Of a DNA stretch of 64,000 bases, positions 9,130 through 18,828 are shown one piece after another. The notes under the pieces were generated by a model. The model was not told the DNA's origin. It ran no database searches and saw nothing but the letters and a program-made list of their open reading frames with translations. The DNA lies in assembly GCA_918797485.1 (NCBI GenBank), contig CAKKNE010000003.1, positions 1,364,001 to 1,428,000 on the forward strand, written 5' to 3'. The position numbers were made by a program, and so were the translations under genes. Every line of letters begins with the position of its first letter. Positions within the stretch are counted from its first letter, which is position 1. Source of the stretch: Pelagomonas calceolata (Eukaryota; Sar; Pelagophyceae; Pelagomonadales; Pelagomonadaceae).

Positions 9130-11559
9130 ATGCCGCTAGGTCGCCCGCAGAGAGCACTGTCGCCCACGGCGCTGAGGGCTGCAGCAGCCTGCAATCGACC
9201 TCAGCGCATCGTGAGCGATAGCATTTGTGCTCAAAACGCTTGGGCACGTCCACAGTGCTCTCACAAGATGTGCAAGCCGGCACCTGCTGCGAACGGCACC
9301 GCTTCGGACACTAATACACCAACAAAACAATGCAGCATCTGCAAGACCACCTTCCCGAGCCGCAGCGCGTTGTTCAAACACTTAAGAAGTGGCGCCTGCG
9401 ACGCGCGCCTCGCGCAAGCGCCGACCAAAGCGAACGCGATCCTCCAAATCGGCTACCACAGCAGTACACCGGACGCCGTCGAGGCCGCGCTGCGCCGCGC
9501 CGTCGGCGCGGCGGGCGCGGTCAAGGGCCGGACCGGCGCCTCGTCGACCACGCGGGCGCACCTCGCTTTGGCGCCCGGCGCGTCGGCGTGGGGCGACGTC
9601 TGCGCGTGCTGTCTGCCGCCCTGCGAGGATGACGATAAATGGGTCGACGCCGCGAACGCGCGAGCCGGTGGTGCCGTGGAGATCCTGCGACGAGCACCCC
9701 TCCTACAAAACTTCAAGGCCGACGCCTGTTCGTCGCAGCGGGTGGAGGTGCTGGTTCCCTCGAAATACATCGGTGAGCTCAAGGCCTTCCGCGACGCCGC
9801 CACAGCTTTATTGATCGAGAAGCGCGGCGCCCGCAGCGTCGCGCGGTCGTGGCACGCGTTCTGCGACGACGACCTGCCATCGACGACGCGTCGCTGCTGC
9901 CCCGGCGACCAGGCGTCGTCGTGTACAGTCAAGAAAGTGCACGTCAAGACGTATGACGACAAGTGGGTCGTCGTCGCGCTCGAGGCGGACCGCTTCCTGC
10001 GGGGCATGGCTCGTAAAGCGGTGAGCCTCGCGGTGTTCGCGCACGCGGGCGTCATCGCGGACGTCGCTTTACATGATGAGGCCGCCTTCGTACGGCCGTG
10101 GGCCTCGGACGTGCTCGAGGCGCTGGGGCCCGCTATTGATCCTCGTTCTGAAGGCCTGGCCTGCTGCAAGTTCGCGGCCTGCGAGCGCGTGGCCAACGCG
10201 TCGGTCGACGCCGTCCGCGCGGGCGACGGCGCCCGGACCCTGGCTTTCCGGGAGACGTGTCGCAGGCACGGCGCTTGTATTGAGGTGGAAGCGTCCTGGG
10301 CCGCCGCGGAGGCGTACTGGCGCGGTCGTCGTTCTGAAACCTGCGTCTTACCGGAGCCGCGACTGGAACCGCCGCCCGAACCTTATGAAGCCGCTCTAAC
10401 AGCACTAAGAGCGCTGACGGACCGCGGCTGGCCGTCTTCATCAACAGCTCGGTCGAAGCTCCTCGTTTCTTCTGATGAGGGCGGCTCCTTCTCCGTCGGC
10501 GCCACGCCCACGGCCCACCAGCCGAACAACAACGCGGAAAGCGACGTCGTCGCCGCGGTCTTCGCGCTGGAAAGAGAGTTAATAAAGCGCCACTTCCCAT
10601 CCAGACAACCGTCGACGATGTGCGCGATCAACCGCTCGGCGCGGTTCCGGCCGCACCTCGACGCCGGCGCGGGCTTCGGCCAGCGCACGTCGCTCATTGT
10701 GGGGTTGGGCGACTATACTGGAGGCGGTTTGGTCGTGGAACGCGTCGAAAAAAATATACGCTACGCGCCTCTACAATTCGACGGCTGGCGCGAGCGCCAC
10801 TGGACTCTACCATTTAAGGGCGAGCGCTTCTCGCTGGTCTGGTTCACGCCGCTGACCGTCGCTCCACCAGTACCGAAGCCGCCGCTGCCGCCCTTCGTGC
10901 TAGAGGCATGCAAAGGGGACCTGCCGGCGCCGCCGTCTCCTACGCCGACGATCGAGCGGCTCGCGCCGGGCTGCGTGCTCGTGCGAGGATTTTTAGATGT
11001 AACTAAACAGCGCAACGTCGTCTCATCAATTGCCGGCCGGGCCTTCGCGGCGCGCGCCTACGACGGCGGCGGCGCGCTGAAGTGCCGGACGGTGTGTCTC
11101 GGGGGTCAAGACTGGGACCACGCATCGAATGCCTACGTTGCGACGGACGGCGCCGTGCCGCCTTTACTGGAGACGGTCGCGCGCGACGCCCACGCGGCGG
11201 CGGCGGCGGCCGATGGAGCCTTACCGGCCTTCGACGTTCCCGACGTCGTCGTGTGCAATTTTTATGAAGAAGCGGGCCGCATGGGCCTCCACCGCGACGA
11301 CGCGGAGTCGTCGGAGGCGCTCGCGCGGGGAAGTCCCGTCGTGTCGCTGTCGTTCGGCGACGAGTGTGTGTTCGCTCTCGCGCCGTCGCGGGACGCCGAG
11401 CGGACGCGAACGACGCTGCGGTCCGGCGACGCGCTTATTTTTGGTGGGCCCTCGCGGCTCGTCTATCATGGCGTCGAGCGCGTCAAGGCGGGGACTGCGC
11501 CCGCCGCGCTGGGGATGCGTGCCGGGCGGCTGAATTTGACTTTTCGATCTGTAGTGTAG
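9130..11559 (+). CDS. C2H2 finger + degenerate TruA-type PUS + two Fe(II)/2OG dioxygenases (AlkB-like C-terminus)
   Basis: 809 residues from ATG 9130; a second in-frame ATG at 9268 is an equally good start. Order: C2H2 finger (~67-90, CSICKTTFPSRSALFKH); a TruA-like region (~105-420) with GRTG where the family has GRTD, plus SSQRVEVLVPS and FLRGMARK typical of that fold; a first 2OG oxygenase (~440-575) with HLD at ~508, H in RHWTLPF ~557 and R in GERFSL; and a second, AlkB-type (~690-809), with NFYEEAGRMGLHRDD (H721, D723), H in LVYHGV ~780 and RLNLTFR at the end. AlkB enzymes oxidatively demethylate nucleic acids; TruA enzymes make pseudouridine in tRNA. The missing Asp suggests the PUS part binds RNA without catalysis. 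A tRNA or mRNA modification enzyme is inferred. Confidence 0.85.
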   Translation: MPLGRPQRALSPTALRAAAACNRPQRIVSDSICAQNAWARPQCSHKMCKPAPAANGTASDTNTPTKQCSICKTTFPSRSALFKHLRSGACDARLAQAPTKANAILQIGYHSSTPDAVEAALRRAVGAAGAVKGRTGASSTTRAHLALAPGASAWGDVCACCLPPCEDDDKWVDAANARAGGAVEILRRAPLLQNFKADACSSQRVEVLVPSKYIGELKAFRDAATALLIEKRGARSVARSWHAFCDDDLPSTTRRCCPGDQASSCTVKKVHVKTYDDKWVVVALEADRFLRGMARKAVSLAVFAHAGVIADVALHDEAAFVRPWASDVLEALGPAIDPRSEGLACCKFAACERVANASVDAVRAGDGARTLAFRETCRRHGACIEVEASWAAAEAYWRGRRSETCVLPEPRLEPPPEPYEAALTALRALTDRGWPSSSTARSKLLVSSDEGGSFSVGATPTAHQPNNNAESDVVAAVFALERELIKRHFPSRQPSTMCAINRSARFRPHLDAGAGFGQRTSLIVGLGDYTGGGLVVERVEKNIRYAPLQFDGWRERHWTLPFKGERFSLVWFTPLTVAPPVPKPPLPPFVLEACKGDLPAPPSPTPTIERLAPGCVLVRGFLDVTKQRNVVSSIAGRAFAARAYDGGGALKCRTVCLGGQDWDHASNAYVATDGAVPPLLETVARDAHAAAAAADGALPAFDVPDVVVCNFYEEAGRMGLHRDDAESSEALARGSPVVSLSFGDECVFALAPSRDAERTRTTLRSGDALIFGGPSRLVYHGVERVKAGTAPAALGMRAGRLNLTFRSVV

Positions 11560-11574
11560 TGATTTAAACATGTA

Positions 11575-14313
11575 TTACCTTCCAAGCGGCGTCATACTCC
11601 CTAATTCCCACGAAGCCGGTGGCGGCGCCGACGCGACCGACCACGTCTGCGACCGCGCCAGGGGCGGGCGCCCGGTCGAGGTCGACGCGGACGTCTCGTC
11701 GTCCTCGGCGAAAGACACGGCCGACGGTCGCGGCCGCGTCCGGCCCGGCGGCACGAGCCCATAGGCCAGCAATTGAGCCTCCACGTCCGGGTCCTCATCC
11801 AACAACATGGGCGTCCCGGGCGGCGGCGACGACACGGCGCGCTCCGGGTGCACGGCCCGCACGATGGTCGACGAGGCGGTAGAGCCCTCGTCGGCCACGG
11901 CCTCAAGCGGCTCGAACTGCGCCGTCTGCGTGTAGACCGTGGCCTGGGGCCCGACCGTCGCGCCGCCCTCGAGCTCCGAGTCCTCCGGGTTCAGAGATAA
12001 CGCCGAGGGCTCCGGGGATAAGGCCGCGCGCTGCTTCTCGGCCAGCAAACGTTTGGCGGCGTCGCGCTCCTCGCAGGCCATGCGCGCCTCGCGCTCCTGC
12101 TGGGCCAGCGTCGTGCGCAGCTTCAGAGTCTTATCTTCAAGCTCGGCCTTCTCCCTCCTCAGCCGCTCGGCCTCGCGCCGCGCGGCGTCCTCGCGCTCCT
12201 TCAGGGCCGCCTTGAGTGATTCAATCTCGGCCGCGTGCGCCTTACTAGAATCCGCCTCGCTCTCGGACGCGCGCTCGTCGAGCTGATGTTGTAAACGCTG
12301 CGCTTCCGACGCCTCGCGCTCGGCGAGTTGGTCCTGGAAATGGGACAATTCCTCCTGCAACCTTGAAATTTCGGCACCGTGCAGCGTCACGGACTCGTCG
12401 CGCAAGGCGCGGTCGCGCTGCGCGAGCATCTCTGACAAGCGCGCGACCTCAGCGGCGTGGGCCGCCTCGGAGTCGTCTCTGAATGAAGTGGACTCCGCGA
12501 GTTGGGCTCGTAGCCGTTCCACTTCTGATGCGCTGTCGTCTGTGGTTTCTTGCAGAGACGACGTGAGCGCAGACGGCATCGCCGCGGGGTCCAATGAAGC
12601 GGTAAACAAAGCCGAGGGCTCCGCACTGACAGGAGCGAAGCGCGCCTTGAGGGGTTGTTCCGCAAAATCGGAGTCCTCGAAGCGTAGTAACCGAGAGGGC
12701 GCCTCGTCCACAGAGCCAGTTAGTGCCGAGGGCTCGGGCTGCACGTCGAGCGATGCTGTCAACAGAGCCGACGGTTCCAGGCTGACGGACTGCCTCAAGA
12801 TGGTGGGAGAGAACATTTCCAGGGAAGGCGCCGGCGCCGCCACCACTGGACTTTTCGCGGCCTCTAGTTGCAAGCGCTCCGCTCTTCTTTCAGCCCGTTC
12901 CTCCTCCTCCCTTTGCACATCTCTTTCTAGCTCTCGTATCCTTCGATCTCGTCTCACGAGAGCCTCCCGTTCGAAGTAGATCGTCTTCGCCTTCTCCCGG
13001 CGCTTCTTATCCAAATCAGAAATAGCTGCGTCGAGCTTCGCGACGCGGACGGACTGCTTGAAGGACGGCGGGCCGCTTATCGACGATTGTAAGTCGTTCT
13101 TCTTCCCCTTCAGCGTCTTGAGTTTCTCCTCGAACTCTCTGAGTAGCTTCTCGGACTCGCGCTGTCTACGTCTACCTCTCCGTTGTTCGGCCCGCGTGAA
13201 CTCGAGATGGCGTTGCGCAGAGGTAGTTCGGTCCGACGCGGTCGACTGGAAGAAGGACGCTTGCGTGACGGTGACGGGCGCCTCCTCGATCTTCTCGACT
13301 GTTTGTGGGGGCGGCTCATAAGCGATCGTCTTGGTCCTCGCTTGTTCCTCGTCGATGTATTGATGAATAGTACCTCGAGGCATCGCCCTTAGTTCGGTGA
13401 GCAGTTGCTTCTCGGCGTCGGTGTTCGCGCCGTAGTAGTGCGGCAATTGCACGACCGCCCTTTTTGATTGTAAGACAGAAGGCACGAAGTCGTCCCCTCG
13501 CAAGTCATCAAAGCCGGGATGCGCATGAGGTAACAGTAAGGGGTTCCTTCGGGCCGTCTCGTAGTCCAAATATCTACCGTAGTCCTCCAAAAACTCGACA
13601 TCACTTAACATGGTCAGGACGTAGGGCTGGCCCCCCAGGTCGAAGCTAGGTGCGGCATCACCTAGTAATGATCTTCGCTGAGCCAGCAAACCGGCTACCT
13701 TCCTCGTGAGCACTCGGAGCTCCTCCACGACTTTTTTGAGGCCTTTCGGCGGGCCCTTCTTCACCTTGCCGTCCCGCTCTTTGATCGCGCGTACGAGCTC
13801 GTCGTCTTCATCGAGAGTTGTCTCCTGGACCTTCTTCTTCCTCTTTTCTCGCCTTTCCACGATCTCGTGGGCCCGCCTTAAGCAGTCATTCCGCCGCAAG
13901 GCCAGTCGAACCACATCGAGCTCCGTCGCATAACCAGCCCCAATCTTCTCGTACGTGACACCGGGCCCGCCGTGCTGCTTTGTGGTACTAGAGACGAGTA
14001 GAGGCAGTCCTGGAGCCTCGAGCGGCACGGGGTCGACGATCGGCCGCGTCGACGGACTCGCCTGTTTCTCGGCCTCATTACGAGGTTGTTTGATGGCGAT
14101 TGGTTTATTCTTGACGCGTGTCTTCGCCTTCTGCTGCTCGTTGAAGATGAGACGTAATGCGCGGGGGCAGCGCGGATCATGAAACGCGTCGTACGGACTT
14201 AAGCCCTCCAGCGTGATGTTCGGCGCCGTGTCCGTCCAGCCACTTTCCCGCATGCGCTGCACTATGAGTGAGGGGCCCCCATGGCCCTTGGTCTTGGGCT
14301 TGCCGCGGGCCAT
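11575..14313 (-). CDS. Large coiled-coil protein, function unknown
   Basis: 912 residues from ATG 14313 (MARGKPKTKGHGG). The N-terminal ~370 residues are basic and partly globular, not recognised. Long charged helices follow (~380-480, then ~620-760) with heptad-like Leu/Glu/Arg patterns, consistent with coiled coil. Between and after them a short motif EPSAL(L/F)TASL or close variants recurs about five times (~residues 515-600, again ~768). The C-terminus is rich in Ser/Thr/Pro and Glu. No enzymatic motif is visible. A cytoskeletal or basal-body scaffold is possible but unproven. It is convergent with the dioxygenase fusion gene, only 15 bp between stop codons. Confidence 0.8.
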   Translation of the reverse strand: MARGKPKTKGHGGPSLIVQRMRESGWTDTAPNITLEGLSPYDAFHDPRCPRALRLIFNEQQKAKTRVKNKPIAIKQPRNEAEKQASPSTRPIVDPVPLEAPGLPLLVSSTTKQHGGPGVTYEKIGAGYATELDVVRLALRRNDCLRRAHEIVERREKRKKKVQETTLDEDDELVRAIKERDGKVKKGPPKGLKKVVEELRVLTRKVAGLLAQRRSLLGDAAPSFDLGGQPYVLTMLSDVEFLEDYGRYLDYETARRNPLLLPHAHPGFDDLRGDDFVPSVLQSKRAVVQLPHYYGANTDAEKQLLTELRAMPRGTIHQYIDEEQARTKTIAYEPPPQTVEKIEEAPVTVTQASFFQSTASDRTTSAQRHLEFTRAEQRRGRRRQRESEKLLREFEEKLKTLKGKKNDLQSSISGPPSFKQSVRVAKLDAAISDLDKKRREKAKTIYFEREALVRRDRRIRELERDVQREEEERAERRAERLQLEAAKSPVVAAPAPSLEMFSPTILRQSVSLEPSALLTASLDVQPEPSALTGSVDEAPSRLLRFEDSDFAEQPLKARFAPVSAEPSALFTASLDPAAMPSALTSSLQETTDDSASEVERLRAQLAESTSFRDDSEAAHAAEVARLSEMLAQRDRALRDESVTLHGAEISRLQEELSHFQDQLAEREASEAQRLQHQLDERASESEADSSKAHAAEIESLKAALKEREDAARREAERLRREKAELEDKTLKLRTTLAQQEREARMACEERDAAKRLLAEKQRAALSPEPSALSLNPEDSELEGGATVGPQATVYTQTAQFEPLEAVADEGSTASSTIVRAVHPERAVSSPPPGTPMLLDEDPDVEAQLLAYGLVPPGRTRPRPSAVSFAEDDETSASTSTGRPPLARSQTWSVASAPPPASWELGSMTPLGR

Positions 14314-14758
14314 AACGCGGCCGCGGGAACCGCCGGCGGGCCGGGCGCCTCTCCGGGCAGCCGCGCAGGCGCGTGGGGCAGCGCGCTCCCCAGCACCAAG
14401 CTTCGCGTTAGCACAGAGTCCGCCGAACCCGCACGGTTAGGAGGCAGTATGTTGCTCCAGAATCGTCCCGAGATGGGCAGAAACGGAGCCATCGGGGAGA
14501 ATCGCGATAGCTCCAATGACTCTAGTGGCTTTGTGCGCTAGCTCGTCCATCTCCCGCGCGACAAGCGCAAGGCCATAGCGTTGGCATCTCTGCTTGAGGG
14601 AGGCTAAATCACACTGATCGATTGCGTTTTGCAAAACGCACCAAATTTTGCGAAGTTTGCTGCCAGCACCAGCTGAAACTAGTTGGTCACAGGCTTTTTG
14701 CAGCCACCACTGCACACAAATGTGCTGCGCAGCGATGCAAAGCAGCTAGCATTTGCCG
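14314..14758. other. Divergent intergenic region, 445 bp
   Basis: Shared upstream region of the coiled-coil gene (minus) and the LSm-domain gene (plus). Minus-strand frame 14437-14715 (92 codons) is open but has no family match and lies in the promoter space, so it is not called. No RNA gene seen. Confidence 0.4.
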
Positions 14759-15469
14759 ATGGCCGACGAAGACGCCTTCGCGCGGCGCGTACGTGCCTTC
14801 TACGAGGCCCACAACCCCGAGCGTCTCGACCTCGTGCCCGAGATCGTGTCGAAATACCGCAATCAACAGGACAAGCTCTGGGCCAAGCTCGAGAAGAAGT
14901 ATCCCGGGACGGCGACGTCACGTGATGATCGATTAGACTTTCGGAGTCGCGCGTTCGACGCGCGCGCTGCTTTATGTGAGCCCGGTCTGAGACCGCCGGT
15001 GCCGAACGCCCCACCTTTGGACAATTTATCGAAATTCCGGCCTTTTTTACCGCATTCATCGGAATATCATGATACGCGAGTGAAGCAGGGCGCGCACCAC
15101 GTCGTGAGGGAGCCGTCTGCTACCTCGACGAATAGAGGCGTGGCGCTCCTGTCCCAGGTCACTGATACATTAAGAGAGGGGCCCCACTCGTTATTATGGA
15201 GAGCGTTGCGGGATAGAGTTAGAGTGCGCGTGACGCTGCGGCGCATCAACTCCATTAGAGGGGTGGTTGTCGGGCACTTGAAAGCATTTGACCGACACAT
15301 GAACCTGCTGCTCGTCGACGCGGCCGAGACGACGACGCCGAAAATGCGCAACCCTGCGCGCGCGCGGCCGCGGACGCGGCACCTCGCCCAGGTGCTCGTG
15401 CGCGGCGACAACGTCGTGCTCGTGGCGTTGGAGGGCGGGTCGAGTAGTAGGCCGAGGCCGGATCGGTAG
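14759..15469 (+). CDS. LSm11-like Sm-fold protein
   Basis: 236 residues from ATG 14759 (MADEDAFARRVRAFY). The N-terminus has a short helical module, FYEAHNPERLDLVPEIVSKY followed by LWAKLEKKYP, seen in front of various eukaryotic proteins. The C-terminal half is an Sm fold: Sm1 strand pattern VRVTLRRINSIRGVVVGHLK then AFDRHMNLLLVDA, and Sm2 LAQVLVRGDNVVLVAL. AFD in the RNA-binding loop plus a long gap between Sm1 and Sm2 is most like LSm11 of the U7 snRNP, which acts in histone mRNA 3' end processing. Another divergent LSm protein is possible. Stop is 15 bp from the convergent MYND gene. Confidence 0.75.
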   Translation: MADEDAFARRVRAFYEAHNPERLDLVPEIVSKYRNQQDKLWAKLEKKYPGTATSRDDRLDFRSRAFDARAALCEPGLRPPVPNAPPLDNLSKFRPFLPHSSEYHDTRVKQGAHHVVREPSATSTNRGVALLSQVTDTLREGPHSLLWRALRDRVRVRVTLRRINSIRGVVVGHLKAFDRHMNLLLVDAAETTTPKMRNPARARPRTRHLAQVLVRGDNVVLVALEGGSSSRPRPDR

Positions 15470-15484
15470 TGTTGTTAACTAAAA

Positions 15485-16645
15485 TCAATCGCCCCTTGCG
15501 TCGGTGGCGTCGGCGCGCGGCGGCGGCGTTTCGTGGGCGCGGAGCGCGGCTCGCGCATGCCGCAGGGACATCTCGATCTCACTTGTGGTCGGGTGCGCGC
15601 CGCCAAGCACGCGACGCGCGGTCCGTTCCGTGTCCTCGAGCGTCGTCACGGCCTCGCGGAGATCGTCGAGCGTGGCGCCGGGGTCAGTGTAGAGCGCTCC
15701 CGCGTAATACCACCTCATCTTGAGTGTGAGGATATTATCATCTCCGAGAACGCGTCGGGCCACGGGTATCGTCTTGCGCAGCAGCGACTTGGCCTCTTCG
15801 AAGCGTTGTAGATCAACAAGGCTCGATGCGTAGTTGTTGGCTGATCGGATTGTATCACCATCTTCTTCGCCCAATAGCCTCAATGAATCATAGTATACGC
15901 CCCGTTCGAGCTGTAGGGCCTGTTCCATCCGCCCTAGCGCATGATACGAGTTCGCAAGATTTGTCTGCGAGACAAGAATATCAATTCCTGATGCGCCAAC
16001 GCGCCGCGTGATAGAGAACTCGGCCTCTCTCACGGCCAACGCGTCCTCGTGGTGTTCTGCGTCGTGTAAACCGTTCCCGAGACGCGTCATCGCCGCGCCC
16101 CGAGCCCAGTCATCCTCCGGCCGACCCAGGTACGTCTTCCAGCACGCCCACCCGAGGGCACACGTCACGACGCCATGGTAATTTTGCTCGCACAGGCTAC
16201 ACGAGTGCCACCGGCACCATCTCTCGTCGAGCGTCTTGTCGCCCAAATTGTTCTCCAACGCCTCCGCGAGCAAAATCTTCGCCTGCTCCGCCAAACACGA
16301 CACATGCGCGAAGCCCGCCGTCCCGCGGCACGAACACCCGCGCACGAGGCCCTCCTTCGTTTTCCAATGCAAGGCTTGCGTGCAGATGTAGCACGTCTGC
16401 CCCTTCGTATCGTCCGCGCATTTCTCGACCGCGACCGCGACGGTCTCCGTGTATCTCTTATTGGCATGAAATTGTTCCGCGCCACCAGCCTTTTTGATTT
16501 TCTTGCAGAGCTTGTCGTGACCACCCTCTTCCCAGTGTTGTTTCTGGCACTCGGCGCCGCAGTAGCGCGTGCTGCAGCGGCCGCATTTCTTGCCCAAGGA
16601 TAAGCCAAGCTCGGTGGCGCAGACGGCGCACTGCGTGAGGATCAT
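15485..16645 (-). CDS. MYND zinc finger / RING-CH-like / TPR protein
   Basis: 386 residues from ATG 16645. A MYND finger comes first (~5-47, C-x2-C ... YC-x2-C-x3-HW ... H ... C), then a RING-CH-like Cys/His cluster (CYIC at ~85; GCSCRG; H-x2-C in AHVSCL; C-x2-C in CSLCEQ), then kinesin-light-chain-style TPR units (~190-350). MYND fingers bind proline-rich partners; RING-CH domains act in ubiquitin ligases, so an adaptor or E3-like role is conceivable but not shown. A paralogue with the same order lies at 49183-50571, and a broken relative at 18595-19384. Divergent from the PH-domain gene with a ~186-bp shared promoter. Confidence 0.85.
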   Translation of the reverse strand: MILTQCAVCATELGLSLGKKCGRCSTRYCGAECQKQHWEEGGHDKLCKKIKKAGGAEQFHANKRYTETVAVAVEKCADDTKGQTCYICTQALHWKTKEGLVRGCSCRGTAGFAHVSCLAEQAKILLAEALENNLGDKTLDERWCRWHSCSLCEQNYHGVVTCALGWACWKTYLGRPEDDWARGAAMTRLGNGLHDAEHHEDALAVREAEFSITRRVGASGIDILVSQTNLANSYHALGRMEQALQLERGVYYDSLRLLGEEDGDTIRSANNYASSLVDLQRFEEAKSLLRKTIPVARRVLGDDNILTLKMRWYYAGALYTDPGATLDDLREAVTTLEDTERTARRVLGGAHPTTSEIEMSLRHARAALRAHETPPPRADATDARGD

Positions 16646-16831
16646 ATTATAACGCGCGCGTGCGCTCACGTATTCGGAGCGCTGGGGTTTGTAGGCCTCT
16701 TTTTGGGCTGTCTCTGGCAGAGATCACTGGTCTCTGGCAAAGCATCTCCGCATCTCAACGCCGCCGCAGGGCTGCCCCCGGACCGGGACGGCCTAGGGCA
16801 TCGTCCTCGGCCGCGCTGGCAGCGCAAGGCG

Positions 16832-18514
16832 ATGTTTCTCGACGCCCTCGTGACGGCGCGCGCCGACTTTGAGGCAGAATTAGAGCGCCACGAGAAGTCG
16901 CTGGAGTCCGCCGAGGAGGAAGTCAAGCGCGACGAGCACGCGGCGCGGCGCGACGTGGCCCTCGCCGTCTCCGCGGCCGTCGGCGGCTTCGCGTCGGCCG
17001 CCGCGCCGCCGCTGCCGCCGGGCCCGCGCGACGACGACGCGCCCATCACCTTGCCGGACGCGAAGCCGGCGGTCGTGCTCGCGCGCGCGGCGCTGCAGCT
17101 CGCCGAGGCGCGACTCGACGAGCCCCGGACCGGCATCATTAGGGTTGGATATTTGCGGCGCGTGGCGCGGCGGAAGAAGCCGCCGTATCGCTTCCACCGC
17201 ATTGAAATTAGGAGAAGACCCGGCGCCGTCGCCGTGCTCGCCTCGGCGCCGTCGACGGCCGACGGCAAGGAACGCACCGTTCAGTTGTTGCGAGGCCGCT
17301 GCGTGATCGCCGTCGCCCAGGTCGGGAAAAGAGGCGAGGCGTTTTCGGTCTCGAAGGACGGCGAGCGGACGGTCTGGTTGTGCGCTTCCACGAGAGAGCG
17401 CGATGATTGGTTGAGGTGCCTCCAGGCGTCTTTAGATGATGAGCCGGCGCCGATCAGCAACGACGACGCTTCAGCCATGTTCGACGCCGCGGCCGCGCGG
17501 GCGGCTCGCGCGACGGATCGCGAGACGTACGTCGACGCTTTGAGAAGTGTAGCCTCTCTGGGACCTTCCGTGCAGATCCACACGAAGCGCGACGCGTTTC
17601 CCGCGGCGTGTGCGTCCTTCGTCGCAGATGTAAGGCGTGTCAAACAGGACGACGATTTAGGAACCGAGGAGCCTTTTGAGCGGCGCTTCGAGCAGATGCG
17701 CAAGGACATGCGGAGGGACCGCGTCGCGGTGGACGGCGAGGTCTGTCGGTCGTCGAACGTCGACGCGCCGGAGACGATCGCCGCTGCTTTAGCTGCGAGA
17801 ATCCTCGAGGAATCAAGACGCTTGACCAAGGGTCCCCTCGCGGAGCTCACCGAGAGTGGTGCCCTCACGCACGCCGCCCATATACTGGTAGAGTGCACTA
17901 GGACTGTCTCGGGCGGCGACGCCTACGCGTGCGTGCGACGATTGTGCGCGCCACCAGGAGTCGACCACGTCGTCGTGTGTCCCTTGAACGCGCGCGCGTC
18001 GCCGTTGGACGTCCGCGTGCGCCTCACGAAGGGCGTGGTGCAGGAACCGGTCCCGCCGCCGCCGCCACCACCCACTCGGTCGCCACCTGCTTTGTTATTC
18101 GCGCACAAGCTCTTCTCGTCCTTAACGTCGCCGAGCGGCGAGGCCTCTTCCCAGAATTTCGCCGACCGGCCGTCGTCGCCGTCGTCGTCGCCGCCGAGCG
18201 GCCGCGCTTCCACAACAGACGTGCCGCGCGACGACTCGTCGAGTTCCGACGACGAGGACCTCGCGGTGAAGCCGCGGCGGCGCGCGGGCCGCGCCCGCGT
18301 CGACGTCGCCGTGCGCGCGACCACTCTCTACCGCGTCTGCACGACGGACCCGCGCGACGCGCGCGACGATACGTGGGCGCTGGTGCGCGCGGTCTGGGAC
18401 CGGACCTTCTCGGTGCTCGGCCCGCCCGCCGGCGGCACGCCCCGCGCGGGCGACGCGGTGGTGCACATCGGCGTGTCGGACTTCCTGTACTGGGAGCCGC
18501 CGGAGGACCCTTAG
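16832..18514 (+). CDS. PH-domain protein with N-terminal helical (BAR-like) region
   Basis: 560 residues from ATG 16832, the first ATG in the frame. The first ~60 residues (MFLDALVTARADFEAELERH and onward) form a charged helix resembling the BAR stretch that precedes PH domains in ACAP/APPL-type proteins. The PH-like domain covers ~105-210, opening with GIIRVGYLRRVARRKKPPYR and closing with the typical helix TRERDDWLRCLQASL. The remainder is helical, followed by a Pro-rich stretch (~405-420), a Ser/Asp-rich linker and an unrecognised C-terminal segment. A membrane phosphoinositide-binding role is inferred from the PH domain. No ArfGAP zinc finger is present. Confidence 0.75.
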   Translation: MFLDALVTARADFEAELERHEKSLESAEEEVKRDEHAARRDVALAVSAAVGGFASAAAPPLPPGPRDDDAPITLPDAKPAVVLARAALQLAEARLDEPRTGIIRVGYLRRVARRKKPPYRFHRIEIRRRPGAVAVLASAPSTADGKERTVQLLRGRCVIAVAQVGKRGEAFSVSKDGERTVWLCASTRERDDWLRCLQASLDDEPAPISNDDASAMFDAAAARAARATDRETYVDALRSVASLGPSVQIHTKRDAFPAACASFVADVRRVKQDDDLGTEEPFERRFEQMRKDMRRDRVAVDGEVCRSSNVDAPETIAAALAARILEESRRLTKGPLAELTESGALTHAAHILVECTRTVSGGDAYACVRRLCAPPGVDHVVVCPLNARASPLDVRVRLTKGVVQEPVPPPPPPPTRSPPALLFAHKLFSSLTSPSGEASSQNFADRPSSPSSSPPSGRASTTDVPRDDSSSSDDEDLAVKPRRRAGRARVDVAVRATTLYRVCTTDPRDARDDTWALVRAVWDRTFSVLGPPAGGTPRAGDAVVHIGVSDFLYWEPPEDP

Positions 18515-18594
18515 TAACTTGGATTTGTGTGAACTTGCGGGGCCACGTCGGGGCGTGCTGTGGACTAGCTAGTCCGGTAATACTATGAGGCCAG

Positions 18595-18828
18595 CTATTA
18601 CTCCTCCTCGGACGGACGCGCCCGAGCGCGTCCGTCCGAGCGGCGCGAGTCCTCGTGGCCACCCCCGACGACGCCTCACGCTCACGGAGCGCGTCTCGCG
18701 ACTCTCGCTGGTTTCGTTCAATCACCCGTACAAGCGGGTGCGCGCCACCGAGCACACGCCGCGCGGTCCGTTCTAAATCCTCCAGCGTCGTCACGGCCTC
18801 GCGGAGATCGTCGAGCGTTCTCTCTCGC
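18595..18828 (-). pseudogene. C-terminal fragment of a MYND/TPR family gene (inverted half)
   Basis: On the minus strand this reads TLDDLREAVTTLEDLERTA then RVLGGAHPLV, matching the last ~70 residues of the gene at 15485-16645 almost word for word, then loses similarity. No start, no zinc fingers. At about 18828 it abuts a plus-strand fragment of the same family, so this is half of a head-to-head rearranged copy. Confidence 0.8.

Noticed and set aside
8865-9194. N-terminal extension of the Fyv7-like protein
   Set aside because: Open frame only; no ATG-linked conserved sequence, and it overlaps the start region of the divergent gene.
14437-14715. 92-codon minus frame in a divergent promoter
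   Set aside because: No motif, start or homology cue; lies between two well supported starts.
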